From Bacillota bacterium (GTDB lineage: Bacteria > Bacillota > Clostridia > Lachnospirales > Lachnospiraceae), in the NCBI GenBank assembly GCA_023391695.1, contig JAEWAK010000014.1:52173-116172 (forward strand): DNA of 64,000 nucleotides, written 5' to 3'. The position numbers and the translations under genes are program-made. Numbering within the stretch: position 1 is the stretch's first letter; each line of letters opens with the position of its first letter. Positions 40,879 to 50,198 of the stretch are shown one piece after another. The notes beneath the pieces were generated by a model. That model was given only the letters and a program-made list of their open reading frames with translations. It searched no databases and had not been told where the DNA came from.

Positions 40879-40975
40879 TTTTTATCGGCATTTTAATGAT
40901 AAATATGATTTATATATGGGATTACATAGAAGAACTTAAGCAAATTATATCAAACCTATGAAATTTTAGTTTATA

Positions 40976-41133
40976 ACTTTTGGCCTTACCCTAATTTGTA
41001 TCAGTTTTATGATATCATTTAGAATCAACCGGTCCGTAACATCCACCATCAGCCAGCGTCCACCCATATAACCGTCCGTATTCCGGTACACTGCCCGTAG
41101 ATAAAATTCCGTGGAGTTGAAATATGCCGTCTC
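40976..41133 (-). pseudogene. C-terminal fragment of a DUF3788-like protein, out of frame behind the AraC gene
   Basis: An open frame on the minus strand reads NYETAYFNSTEFYLRAVYRN and continues to GRWLMVDVTDRLILNDIIK and IQIRVRPKV before a stop. This ending resembles DUF3788-type proteins. It overlaps the anomalous tail of the AraC-type gene in a different frame, which points to a deletion that joined two genes. The family name is tentative. Confidence 0.45.
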
Positions 41134-41555
41134 GTAATTTCAAGTACAATTCCATCGGTAATAAGGGGCACATTTTCATCGACCAACGAGTATTTTAAAA
41201 GCAGCTGCGGTTTAATAAAGTTATTCAGCAGAACCGGATTTGCACGGTATTGCTCTGGTGTTATCCCAAATGCATTCTTAAATGCACGGGTAAAAACTTC
41301 ATGTGAGGAAAAACCATGATCCAGTGCAATGTCTATAATCCTTTTATCCTTACCTGGCAGGGCTTCGGATGCTTTAGCAAGCCGCCGCAGCTTTACATAT
41401 TCGTTTACGGGCTTTTTTACCAACCTGCTGAACAACCTCTGGTAATAAAACTGTGATAATGATGCCAGTTTCGCCAAAGTCTCCGTCCTGATCTCTTCCG
41501 AAATATGAGCCTCAATGTAGTCCACAGTTATTTGTATTTGTTCCCATGCGTGCAT
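41049..41555 (-). pseudogene. Truncated AraC-family regulator (AraC HTH with partial GyrI-like region)
   Basis: From the ATG at 41555, eight bases after AAGGAGG, the product is a 168-residue protein: two AraC-type HTH motifs (about 1-105) and the beginning of the effector-binding region (PQLLLKYSLVDENVPLITDG, then IVLEITRR). After ITRR the sequence no longer matches the family and ends HISTPRNF ... WVDAG. Full-length relatives are about 290 residues. The ribosome binding site and HTH are intact, so a DNA-binding fragment could still be made. The tail overlaps a DUF3788-like fragment in another frame. Confidence 0.65.
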
Positions 41556-41651
41556 ATTAATTACCTCCTTGCCAACAGGATAACATATATTTACCCGGTC
41601 TGCTTGACTGTCTATGCTCTTTTTTGTATTAAGGCAGGTACAGGTAACTAA

Positions 41652-41748
41652 AATCAAAGCGGATATTTGCATTCCGCTTTTACTGCACGCTCAGAACCTG
41701 TTATGCTGCTATGCTGAAATTACAATGGAGGCCAAAAGCCTCCACTGT
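41652..41748. repeat. Dispersed intergenic repeat, copy B
   Basis: Aligns with copy A at 21071-21170, sharing TCAAAGCGG, CTTTTACTGC and CCTCCACTGT blocks. It contains a GGAGGC-CAAAA-GCCTCC hairpin just downstream of the GH5 stop codon, which may help end that transcript. Confidence 0.55.
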
Positions 41749-41765
41749 AACAGGTTTATTGTGTT

Positions 41766-43172
41766 TTAATTTCCATAATATTCTCCTAAGGATATCCCGT
41801 TTGACCCCAGGGGAATCTGGTGGTCAAGTCCGATAAATCTTCCGCCTGACTGCCATAAGGCAGGTTTTAACAATCCGTATTTTGCTTCATCCCAGGTTTT
41901 CCAATCATTGCCCAGCAGTCCGCCCGTATCGCCGGAATTCGGATTGATGCACCAGAAGGTATGGTTGATATGATTATTGATCATGTAATCCCTTAAAAGT
42001 GTCATCCATTTCTGGTTCTTCCCGCCATCCATATGTCCTCCCCATTCACCGATTAAAAGGGGGGCTATATCCTGGTCATTGATATATGCCCAGGTATCGT
42101 ACCAGTAATCATCCAACAGGGTCTGTGTTGTAAAATCTTTATTAAACCAGGTCTGGTTGTACACGGAAGGGCCGTAGTCATGGGGCGAATATACAATCTG
42201 GCTGTTCAGGGAACCTAAATTGATGGGATAATCTTTCACTCCTCTTAAGTTACCGCCCCACCAGGCGCCATAATACGGGGCCTGGTCACCGGAAGCTCCC
42301 CAGACATCCGGATCCTCATAGGTATAGCCCAATTCGGTTTTCGGATATTGTTCAACCCCTTCCACCATAATTAACAGTTTGGGATTTTCAGCAAGTATTG
42401 CGGCAGCACAGCTTTCCGCCGCATACTTCCAGTTGTTTTCCTCTGTGGAATTATCCCATTTTGCCATATTTGCGGCCGGTGCGGCATTATATCCCCTTTG
42501 TCCGTGAGGTTCATTTTTAAGGTCAAAGGCCAGAATAGTATCATCATTTTTATACTTACCGGCCAGCCAGGCCAAAGTGCTTATCCACTTATCGGTAGTT
42601 ATTTCACCCGCCGTAGCTGTCGTGAGTCCGTACCATAACGGGTAGTTGTGGCCCGAATTATTGGCATCCGGACTGTGTACATCCACCATTACTTTAATCC
42701 CCAGCTCTTTGCAGTAACCCATTATAATGTCAAAGATCTCCATACTGTTTTTTACACTATTGGTTGCGGCATCATAAAAATCCGGATTACAGACATAATA
42801 CGGAGGATTATTGACAGCTGTTACACTTGAAACTTTATTTGGCTTTCCAATCATCCAGCTGTACAAAAGCTCCGTGGAAATCGGAATTCTTAAAAACCCT
42901 ATGCCCCTGTCCGCCACACTGGTTAAAATATCCTTAACATCATACCACGCACCATGAAATACATTTTCGCTGCAGTTAAAGCCAAACCAGTTTGCCCCGG
43001 TGAGCCATACCTCATTGCCATTCATGTCAAAAATCTTATTTCCTTCACAATGCAGCCAGTCGTCATGATTGGTGTCGGCTGCGGTTACTCTTTGAACGTT
43101 CTTTAAATAGCCAGTTGTAACAATGATTGCTGCAATAATAAACACTGCGATTAACCCTTTGATTTTTTTCAT
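41766..43172 (-). CDS. Secreted GH5-family endoglucanase
   Basis: A 468-residue glycoside hydrolase with an N-terminal signal sequence (KGLIAVFIIAAIIVTTGYL) and a single GH5 catalytic domain (about 35-450). The acid/base Glu221 is in FDLKNEPHG, the nucleophile Glu376 in LLIGEWGG, and HDYGP at 331 is a conserved substrate-site motif. It probably cleaves beta-1,4-glucan (cellulose or related). No carbohydrate-binding module, dockerin or sortase motif is present, so it should act as a free or loosely attached enzyme. RBS AAAGGAG is nine bases before ATG. It is monocistronic, separated from the sugar importer by decayed genes. Confidence 0.92.
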   Translation of the reverse strand: MKKIKGLIAVFIIAAIIVTTGYLKNVQRVTAADTNHDDWLHCEGNKIFDMNGNEVWLTGANWFGFNCSENVFHGAWYDVKDILTSVADRGIGFLRIPISTELLYSWMIGKPNKVSSVTAVNNPPYYVCNPDFYDAATNSVKNSMEIFDIIMGYCKELGIKVMVDVHSPDANNSGHNYPLWYGLTTATAGEITTDKWISTLAWLAGKYKNDDTILAFDLKNEPHGQRGYNAAPAANMAKWDNSTEENNWKYAAESCAAAILAENPKLLIMVEGVEQYPKTELGYTYEDPDVWGASGDQAPYYGAWWGGNLRGVKDYPINLGSLNSQIVYSPHDYGPSVYNQTWFNKDFTTQTLLDDYWYDTWAYINDQDIAPLLIGEWGGHMDGGKNQKWMTLLRDYMINNHINHTFWCINPNSGDTGGLLGNDWKTWDEAKYGLLKPALWQSGGRFIGLDHQIPLGSNGISLGEYYGN

Positions 43173-43915
43173 TCTGATCTTCTCCTTTATTCATTATTTA
43201 ATAAACTCCCAATACTTAATATTTCCGGCAGGTAACACCTCCTTTTCATGCGGAATCAATAGGTTTTGTTAATCCCTTCACCTCCTTCACACAAGCCAGG
43301 TAAATGATCTTCCTTTTTTATATTGGTAAATCCAGTGTGCTGTCCGGGTCAGGAAAATTTTGAAAATGAATTTAGGCAGATTACATTTCGTTTTAAGTGA
43401 AAAATAGAATGTCGGAAGAGATTGAATATTACATTTCATTTTGATTATTAGATTCAAGCAAATATAACGTTTATTATTACGAAATATTGGACAACTATAT
43501 ATTACCATATATGTAAAAATTCAACAAGTGATAATTAAAAATCAACAAAACAAACATATTGAGGGAGATTATTCCAGGCAGGAGGCGGCCACCGGATTTA
43601 GTTGGCAGACTTTTGCAGCTAAAAAATCCGTTATGATACTTAAACTTAGGGAAATTACACCAGAAAGAAATAAAAAGCGGATTGTCTGAGCAGCCTCGTT
43701 AGCGGCGGAGAGTTGTCCACTTTCCACTCCCACTTTAAGTAATTACTTGAAGTTTCAGTAAGTCTTTTCAAATGCCATAAAGATTGCCGCACTTCCCCTA
43801 CAACATTATCCGCTACGCTTAATATAATAATAAAGAAACATTGAAATGAAACGGTAAAAGCAGTCTGAAATGAAAAACAGTTTTTTCGACAGCCCTTTTG
43901 GAAAGGAGAAACAAA
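43173..43915. other. Long intergenic region between divergent GH5 and aminotransferase genes
   Basis: About 740 bases. On the minus side several AAGGAGG-like stretches (near 43240 and 43280) precede the GH5 leader, but no supported short gene. On the plus side TATAAT (43823-43828) may be the aminotransferase -10, without a clear -35. No repeat copy or RNA is recognised. Confidence 0.4.
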
Positions 43916-45019
43916 ATGATTAAGGGAATCAGAGAGGCGGCGTATGCATGTGAACCGTATGTTTCAGGCAGAAGTATGGATGAAATTATGGAAGAATACG
44001 GACTGACTCAGGTTATAAAACTCAACTCAAATGAAAATCCGTATGGCCCTTATGAAAAATGCAAGGAAGCCATGACTGCCGAAATCAGCAAAATTAATAT
44101 CTATCCTGAGAGAAATTATATCAGGCTGAAAAAACTGCTTGGAGAGATGTTTGGGGTGGATTCGGATTATATCAGCCTCGGCCATGGGGCCGGCAGTGTT
44201 CTGGAGGAGATCGCCAAAACCTTTCTGGAAGCGGGAGACGAAGTTATCGTCCCGAAACAGTCCTACCTTTTGTACCGGGAAATCTCAAAGATTATGGGTG
44301 CCAGGGTCATGGAGATAGCCCTGGATGAAAATTACTCCATTGACCTGGACGCTTTTCAGGCTGCCATCACCCCGAAGACAAAACTGGTCTGGGTCTGTAA
44401 TCCGAACAATCCCACCGGTACTATAATTCCCAAAGACAAATTTGACAGTTTCGTGGATAGTCTGCCGGAACAGACCTGGATGGTAGTTGACGAAGCTTAT
44501 GCAGAATTTACCGCTGCAAAGAAACTGCCGGATTTAATGAAGTATATTAAAAATGGCAAAAATGTTATCGCTGTCAGGACCTTTTCCAAGTATTACGGAC
44601 TTGCCGGAGCCAGAATGGGTTATATAATCGCCAATCCTGAAATCATCACTGTGTATGATACCGTAAGCGAACCCTTTAATGCAAACCGGATTGCCCTTGC
44701 CGGAGCGGTGGAACTGATTAAAAATGAACGGAGGACCTGTAAGAAGTATGGAGATATCCTGGTACAGGACCGGGAGTGGATCAATGAAGAACTGGCAAAA
44801 ATAGGCTGCATCCCCTATCCGTCCCAATGTAATTTTGTTTTCTTCCAAACGCCCTGTCCTGCTGCAAAAATAAGTGAACTGCTGCTGCAAAAAGGAATCA
44901 TGATAAGACCCTGCGGCGGATGGGGATACCCTAACCATATCCGTGCCACCATCGGAACTACAAAGCAGAACCAGATTTTTCTGAAAGAAATAAAGAATTT
45001 GCTTACGCTGCAAATCTAA
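43916..45019 (+). CDS. HisC-like PLP aminotransferase (class I/II)
   Basis: A 367-residue fold-type I aminotransferase. It shows IKLNSNENPYGP near the N-terminus, NPNNPTGT, the DEAYAEF loop and the PLP lysine in TFSKYYGLAGARMGY. It is close to histidinol-phosphate or aromatic-amino-acid aminotransferases, but no his genes are nearby. The ATG at 43916 is seven bases after AAAGGAG; the frame can be extended to a TTG at 43898, which is less likely. It converges on a seven-gene run that contains three more PLP enzymes and may belong to the same pathway. Confidence 0.88.
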   Translation: MIKGIREAAYACEPYVSGRSMDEIMEEYGLTQVIKLNSNENPYGPYEKCKEAMTAEISKINIYPERNYIRLKKLLGEMFGVDSDYISLGHGAGSVLEEIAKTFLEAGDEVIVPKQSYLLYREISKIMGARVMEIALDENYSIDLDAFQAAITPKTKLVWVCNPNNPTGTIIPKDKFDSFVDSLPEQTWMVVDEAYAEFTAAKKLPDLMKYIKNGKNVIAVRTFSKYYGLAGARMGYIIANPEIITVYDTVSEPFNANRIALAGAVELIKNERRTCKKYGDILVQDREWINEELAKIGCIPYPSQCNFVFFQTPCPAAKISELLLQKGIMIRPCGGWGYPNHIRATIGTTKQNQIFLKEIKNLLTLQI

Positions 45020-45077
45020 ACCGTAACTGTTGATTTTATAGTTTCCGGAGAGTTCTGCCCTGTAATCAGGCTTATAA

Positions 45078-45153
45078 CGGCAGGATATAATTTCCTGCCG
45101 CAGTCAGATTTTATACAGAGAATGCAGCTGCCACGGTAAAATAGCAGCTGCAT
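45078..45153. terminator. Two hairpins between convergent genes
   Basis: CGGCAGGA ... TCCTGCCG (45078-45100) and ATGCAGCTGC ... GCAGCTGCAT (45122-45153) lie between the HisC-like gene and the acetolactate-synthase-like gene, and probably terminate one transcript each. Confidence 0.55.
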
Positions 45154-45174
45154 AAAAGCGAAGGGGGAACTTCT

Positions 45175-46842
45175 CTACTCTTCCTGTTTCTTATTTCTCA
45201 GCCTCTCACACAACTCCTTCAAATGCTCCGTCAGCTTTGTATTTTCACTATAGTCCACAGGGCAGTCAATAATAACCGGAACCGCCTGTAAAAATGCCTT
45301 TTCCAAAGTCGGCATCAGCTCCTCAGCTTTTGTAATGCGATAGCCGACGGCATGCATGCTTTCAGCGAATTTAACAAAATCCGGATTGTTAAATTCCACA
45401 AAGCAGCTGTCACCGTAACGGTCCTGCTGCTTCCATTTAATAAGTCCATAACTGCAATCATTAAAGATTAATGTAACAAACGGAGTGCCGATCCGGAGTG
45501 CCGTTTCATATTCCTGGCAATTCATCATAAAACCCCCGTCACCGGTAATCGCCAGAACCTTTTTATCCGGATTAATCAATTTGGCCGCCAGAGCACCGGG
45601 AACCGCAATACCCATTGTTGCAAACCCATTGGAAATAATACAGGTATTGGGCTTGTAGCAATTATAATACCTGGCAATCCACATTTTATGGGCTCCTACG
45701 TCAGAAATCAGGATATCCTCTCTGCCCATAATACGCCTTACATCATTTAGTATTTTCTGTGGCTTCAGCGGATATGACAAATCCGCCTCACAGCTTTCCT
45801 GCTCCTTTTGCATCATCCCTTTGATTTTAAGTGCCCATTCCGGTTCTTCTTTTCCTTTGCAGCGTAAAGATATCTGGTTTAAAGAATAGGATATATCACC
45901 AATTACCTCCGCATCCGACTGGTACAGTTTATTAATATGGCAGGGTCTTTCATCAATATGCAATATGGTGTGCTTCCCTTCCTTATTCCATTTCCCGGGG
46001 GCATATTCCACAATATCATAACCTACCGCTATAACAAGGTCTGCTTCCTCCATAATAATATCCTGATAATCTTCCTGGGGAATACCGATAGTCCAAAGAG
46101 AATAGGGATTATCACAGGGAATTATTCCCTTTGCCATCATGGTATTAATTACGGGTATCCGCATTTTCCCTGCAAATTCCGTTACCGCTTCGGCCGCATG
46201 ATTCCTGATTGCAGAATGTCCGGCCAATATAACCGGTTTTTTTGACTGGAATATAATGCCCGCAGCCTCTTCTATACTTTCAATACATGCCAGTTCCTTT
46301 CTTATATTGTGATGCTTTAACGGAACTTCTCCCGGCCCTTTGGCTACTTCCATTTTGGCTATATTACACGGCAGGTCAATATGGCAGGCACCGGGTTTTT
46401 CGCTTTGTGCATATTTAAACGCGATTCTTACAATTTCATTGACCGTATCCGGAAGTACCACCTGCTTGCTTCTTTTTGTAATGGGCGAAAACATTTTAAC
46501 CAGATCCAGGTACTGATGGGAGGTCAGATGCATTCTTTCCGTCCCTACCTGACCGGTTATCGCCACTAACGGCGCCCCGTCCGAATTTGCATCCGCCGCA
46601 CCGGTAACCAGATTGGAAGCTCCGGGCCCCAGCGTGGACAGGCATACCCCTGCCTTTCCCGTCAATCTTCCATATATGTCCGCCATAAAAGCGGCCCCCT
46701 GTTCATGGCGTACCGTAATAAATTCAATCTCCGAGTGCTTTAACGCATTCATAACCTCCAGGTTTTCTTCTCCCGGAATTCCGAATATATATTTTACACC
46801 TTCATTTTCCAGGCATTTTACTAACACTTCTGCTGTATTCAT
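45175..46842 (-). CDS. Acetolactate-synthase-like thiamine diphosphate enzyme
   Basis: A 555-residue ThDP-dependent enzyme of the acetolactate synthase / AlsS type. The N-terminal domain has the catalytic glutamate region VRHEQGAAFMADIYGR and LSTLGPGASNLVTG; the C-terminal ThDP/Mg motif begins GDGGFMMNCQE and ends near FNDCSYG. No small regulatory subunit gene is adjacent, as in catabolic AlsS, but the aminotransferase context leaves room for another 2-oxo-acid decarboxylation or ligation. It is the last gene of the run. The ATG at 46842 is chosen over a TTG at 46863; neither has a strong ribosome binding site. Confidence 0.85.
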   Translation of the reverse strand: MNTAEVLVKCLENEGVKYIFGIPGEENLEVMNALKHSEIEFITVRHEQGAAFMADIYGRLTGKAGVCLSTLGPGASNLVTGAADANSDGAPLVAITGQVGTERMHLTSHQYLDLVKMFSPITKRSKQVVLPDTVNEIVRIAFKYAQSEKPGACHIDLPCNIAKMEVAKGPGEVPLKHHNIRKELACIESIEEAAGIIFQSKKPVILAGHSAIRNHAAEAVTEFAGKMRIPVINTMMAKGIIPCDNPYSLWTIGIPQEDYQDIIMEEADLVIAVGYDIVEYAPGKWNKEGKHTILHIDERPCHINKLYQSDAEVIGDISYSLNQISLRCKGKEEPEWALKIKGMMQKEQESCEADLSYPLKPQKILNDVRRIMGREDILISDVGAHKMWIARYYNCYKPNTCIISNGFATMGIAVPGALAAKLINPDKKVLAITGDGGFMMNCQEYETALRIGTPFVTLIFNDCSYGLIKWKQQDRYGDSCFVEFNNPDFVKFAESMHAVGYRITKAEELMPTLEKAFLQAVPVIIDCPVDYSENTKLTEHLKELCERLRNKKQEE

Positions 46843-47030
46843 ATAGTCTCTATATTGCCCCAAGGCAGGGCCGGTGCAAAACAGCCGTATTTTTGAACAG
46901 GAAATCCTGCCCTTTTCATTTATCGGGATGTTTTGCGCCTCCTCCGCCGTATCCTTTCATTCGTCCTTTATTATGTTATGTTACGAATTACTTTCCATGC
47001 ATACCTTTCTTGCAGGCACTGTTTGCTTAT

Positions 47031-47786
47031 TCATACAAACCGGATTCCCGGCTTATCCTCCAGCACCCTGTTCATGCTTGCCACGGCTGAATATGGGGTG
47101 TATTTTCCGGTTACACCTCCGGCGGAAAAGCTGCTGATCTGAATTTCAAAATGGATTCCGTCCCCCTGTATAACGATTTTATGGGTATTTTCAGAAGTGG
47201 ACGGGTCGGATATTATCCTGGATTTTGTCTTATCAAAGCCAATTCCTGCCAGCGCAACCGTAGCATGTACGTTAACATTCCTGGGATAAGCCCGGCAGGC
47301 CTCCCTGGCTGTTCCCTCGTATACAACCGTATAGTCGTTGTCGTTTCTTCCCAGGCTTTCCGGATTTTTTATGGTTTCTATGGTTACGGATGAAATCAGA
47401 CCGCTTCCGTCCGAAATGCCATCCACTCCTAAGATAGCTCCATGGGGCAGATAGATTTTCCTGTTATATTTTTGCATCAGCTTTTGTACCTGCTTTAAAA
47501 AAGCTTCCTCTGAAAATGCAGTTACGGAGAAAACCATTAAGTCGCAGTACTTAAGAATTCCGTCAATATTCTCCTTAAGAACCTCCGCCGTTGCGGTTTC
47601 TATTACTAAATCTGTTTTTTCCAATAATTCCTCATCCTGCATTCTTATAACCGGAAAGCCTGTAATCTTCTCTTCGCCGTAAAAAGGATCCTGTACAAAA
47701 GCCACCCTATGCTCACCCGCTTTCAGCAGCTCCTCCAGCATTGTGCCGCCTATTTTGCCGCACCCTAAAAATCCTACCCTCTTCAT
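47031..47786 (-). CDS. L-aspartate dehydrogenase-like protein
   Basis: A 251-residue NAD(P)-binding protein. The Rossmann motif is GFLGCGKIGG; the family blocks TAFSEEAF, LPHGAILGVDGI, TIETIKNPESLG and YPRNVNVHATVALAG (catalytic His) align with NadX-type aspartate dehydrogenases. These convert aspartate to iminoaspartate/oxaloacetate or run in reverse. No nadA or nadC is near, so an NAD-biosynthetic role is not indicated; amination or deamination of a related 2-oxo acid is possible. The ATG shares a base with the stop of the preceding aminotransferase gene, so translation is coupled. Confidence 0.85.
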   Translation of the reverse strand: MKRVGFLGCGKIGGTMLEELLKAGEHRVAFVQDPFYGEEKITGFPVIRMQDEELLEKTDLVIETATAEVLKENIDGILKYCDLMVFSVTAFSEEAFLKQVQKLMQKYNRKIYLPHGAILGVDGISDGSGLISSVTIETIKNPESLGRNDNDYTVVYEGTAREACRAYPRNVNVHATVALAGIGFDKTKSRIISDPSTSENTHKIVIQGDGIHFEIQISSFSAGGVTGKYTPYSAVASMNRVLEDKPGIRFV

Positions 47787-49003
47787 TACCGGTACCTCTC
47801 AACAATCTTAAGGGTACGTTCAATGGCATGATGGGCATCTAAGGCATCCTGTGAAAAATTTAAACGGAAACTTTTCGTAAACCCGGGGCCGAATTCCGTA
47901 CCAGGAGTAACGGTCACCGCCGCCTGTATACGGAGAATTTTCACAAATTCCTTTATATCCATGTGAAGTCCTTTCACACAAGGGAATATGTAGCTTCCGC
48001 CCTCCGGAGCCCTTACCGTGATTCCCTCCGCGGAATGAAACAATTTTAACAGATCGTCACGGATAGCCTGATGCGCCGCAATTCTCTCTGCCATCCATCC
48101 CTCCGGCTCACTGAACCAGGTTTTAAATACCGCCTGGTTATATCCGGAACACCGCAGGGACACAATGGCCTGCAGCTTCTCCATTCTGGTAATCAGCCTG
48201 GGGGAGCCAAAGGCGGCACCCAGGCGGAAACCGCTTAAGGACTCGGTTTTGGAGGGTCCGATAATCGTAATCAGATTATCCGGATTCACAATATTTTCCG
48301 CTCTCAAATGATAATACATACGGTTGTCAAAAATCTGCCTGGAATACAGCTCATCCACAATTACCGTTGCTCCGTATTTTTCTGCAAGCCGTGCAATTTC
48401 AAGAACTTCCTCCCTGGAATAAATCACACCGGTAGGGTTATTCGGATTGGAAAACTGAAACAGTTTCACGCCGTTTTTAAAAGCCTCTTCCAGACGGGTC
48501 AGGTCAATTCCTGCCTTTTGGTCCTTTTCTCCATTAAAGTACTCCATCTGAACCGGTACCAGTTCCCCGTCAAAAAAATCCACCAGCTTTCTATTTGCGA
48601 AATAATCCGGCTCAACAATTGCAACCTTATCCCCCTTTCCAATCACCGCTCCCATGGCTAGAAAGAGCGCTCCCTGGGTACCGGGAGTCAAGATCAGGCC
48701 GTCATCCGCCGAAACCGGAGCCCCTGTAAATGCCGCCAGCTTAGCCGCCAGTTCCTCTCTGATAAAGCCTTTTCCCCTATATTCCGTATAGGCCTGAGCA
48801 CCGCCGATTTTATATCCTTCCGTAAAAGCTTCAAATGCACCCGGAGCAGGCATAAAGGCATTAACATCCCCATGTGAAAAATCAACAGGCAGTCCCTCCA
48901 ATTTATCCCCGGTCAAGTGCAGTTCCCCCTCTCTCTGCCTGGCCTCCTGTCCCGGCGCATGCTCCACTCCCAGTCTTGCGAATTTCTCTGTTATATAATC
49001 CAT
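47786..49003 (-). CDS. PLP aminotransferase, class I/II (aspartate aminotransferase-like)
   Basis: A 405-residue fold-type I aminotransferase with an unusually polar N-terminus. It has SNPNNPTGVIYSREE, DELYSRQIF and the PLP lysine in GPSKTESLSGFRLGAAFG. The PLP-site sequence departs from housekeeping AspC or AlaT, so the substrate is uncertain. It overlaps the aspartate-dehydrogenase-like gene by one base and begins three bases after the DegT-type gene; the three are almost certainly one transcript. Confidence 0.87.
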   Translation of the reverse strand: MDYITEKFARLGVEHAPGQEARQREGELHLTGDKLEGLPVDFSHGDVNAFMPAPGAFEAFTEGYKIGGAQAYTEYRGKGFIREELAAKLAAFTGAPVSADDGLILTPGTQGALFLAMGAVIGKGDKVAIVEPDYFANRKLVDFFDGELVPVQMEYFNGEKDQKAGIDLTRLEEAFKNGVKLFQFSNPNNPTGVIYSREEVLEIARLAEKYGATVIVDELYSRQIFDNRMYYHLRAENIVNPDNLITIIGPSKTESLSGFRLGAAFGSPRLITRMEKLQAIVSLRCSGYNQAVFKTWFSEPEGWMAERIAAHQAIRDDLLKLFHSAEGITVRAPEGGSYIFPCVKGLHMDIKEFVKILRIQAAVTVTPGTEFGPGFTKSFRLNFSQDALDAHHAIERTLKIVERYR

Positions 49004-49006
49004 CTC

Positions 49007-50131
49007 TTATACCGCCCTCTCTTTATTTTTAAAATAATCCCGTATTACCTGTACCGTATATTCCATTTCGCTTATACCATACCTTTGGTCACATTGGAGC
49101 ATTAAACTGTGCTTTGTTAAAAATTCTGCATATTGACCCGGTTTATAATATTGCTCCGGTAAAATCCACTGGATTTCACCGATTATCCCTCTTTCGGCCA
49201 GATAATTATAAAATTCATCCCGGAACTCCACTGTTACCATAAAACCAAAAGGCACATAATTCCCTTCCGGGTCCAGCGGTTCTCCAAAAACCTTCAATCC
49301 GGAAATATCCCGCAGGTTCCTGTACAAATACATATAATTCTCTCGTCTTCTTTCCACGCTGTATTCGTGATTTGCATGAAAAAATATATTTCCGGACACC
49401 TCTGTCATTTTCTTTGGGGTAAAATCAAGATATCTGGCTTGGTTTGCCTCTTTTTCCAAGGTAAGATATTCTTTAATATTTCTCGTGGAGTCCACAGCAA
49501 AATATTTGCGTTCCAGGGAAACAAGCATCTGACGGTACACCGCTTCATCATATCCGTCCGGCAAATCCACCATTTCAAAATCCACGTCATCCCGTGCCGC
49601 CGCAATACCCCCGTCGGTTGTGGGATACCACTTTCTGGTGCTCATGACCAGATAATCACCGAAGCCGATTCTTCCCCCTGCTCTGCTAAGTAATGTCTGT
49701 GTCAGGTCCTCCAGAATGTATAAATTATATTTACCTGCAATCCGCTTGATTTCGTCCGCAACTTCCACGGGCTGAGGAACTCCGAAATAATGGATCAGGT
49801 AGATTGCCCGGCAGTCCGGGGTAATTTTACGTTCCAGATCCTTCGTATCAATAACAAGCCCGGGGTTCACCTGATAGACTTTGAATTCAACCCCGGCCGC
49901 TTCCAGGGCATTAAAAACAGAAATACAGTTATATTCCGGCACCAGCACCTTTGCACCCTTTTCCAGCTTCATACCGTAAAGAAAAACATAGGTTGTGGCT
50001 GTTCTTCCGTTATTGGTGTAAATCTTCCGGTTATATTTTCCCTCCGTATCAAAACGGAACGGAAAATCATTTTTATCCTGTTTATGATGTACCTCATTGA
50101 CATCTACGTCAAACATACCTCCAATTAACAT
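49007..50131 (-). CDS. DegT/DnrJ/EryC1-like PLP-dependent enzyme
   Basis: A 374-residue fold-type I PLP enzyme of the sugar-aminotransferase-like group. It has the phosphate-binding NNGRTATTYVFL region, the LVPEYNCIS segment and the PLP lysine in STRKWYPTTDGG. Families of this type act on nucleotide-linked ketosugars or, in other clusters, on amino-acid substrates. No nucleotide-sugar genes are near, so a sugar role is not supported. The ATG at 50131, five bases after GGAGG, is preferred over the upstream ATG at 50143. Confidence 0.8.
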   Translation of the reverse strand: MLIGGMFDVDVNEVHHKQDKNDFPFRFDTEGKYNRKIYTNNGRTATTYVFLYGMKLEKGAKVLVPEYNCISVFNALEAAGVEFKVYQVNPGLVIDTKDLERKITPDCRAIYLIHYFGVPQPVEVADEIKRIAGKYNLYILEDLTQTLLSRAGGRIGFGDYLVMSTRKWYPTTDGGIAAARDDVDFEMVDLPDGYDEAVYRQMLVSLERKYFAVDSTRNIKEYLTLEKEANQARYLDFTPKKMTEVSGNIFFHANHEYSVERRRENYMYLYRNLRDISGLKVFGEPLDPEGNYVPFGFMVTVEFRDEFYNYLAERGIIGEIQWILPEQYYKPGQYAEFLTKHSLMLQCDQRYGISEMEYTVQVIRDYFKNKERAV

Positions 50132-50198
50132 AGATTCCTCCATTCTTATCTATATACGGTCTATTGTAAGGGCCTATGATAAACGGTCAAAAACCGTT

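Noticed and set aside
44534..45013. 159-codon minus-strand frame
   Set aside because: Antisense of the HisC-like aminotransferase gene, with no ribosome binding site or domain.
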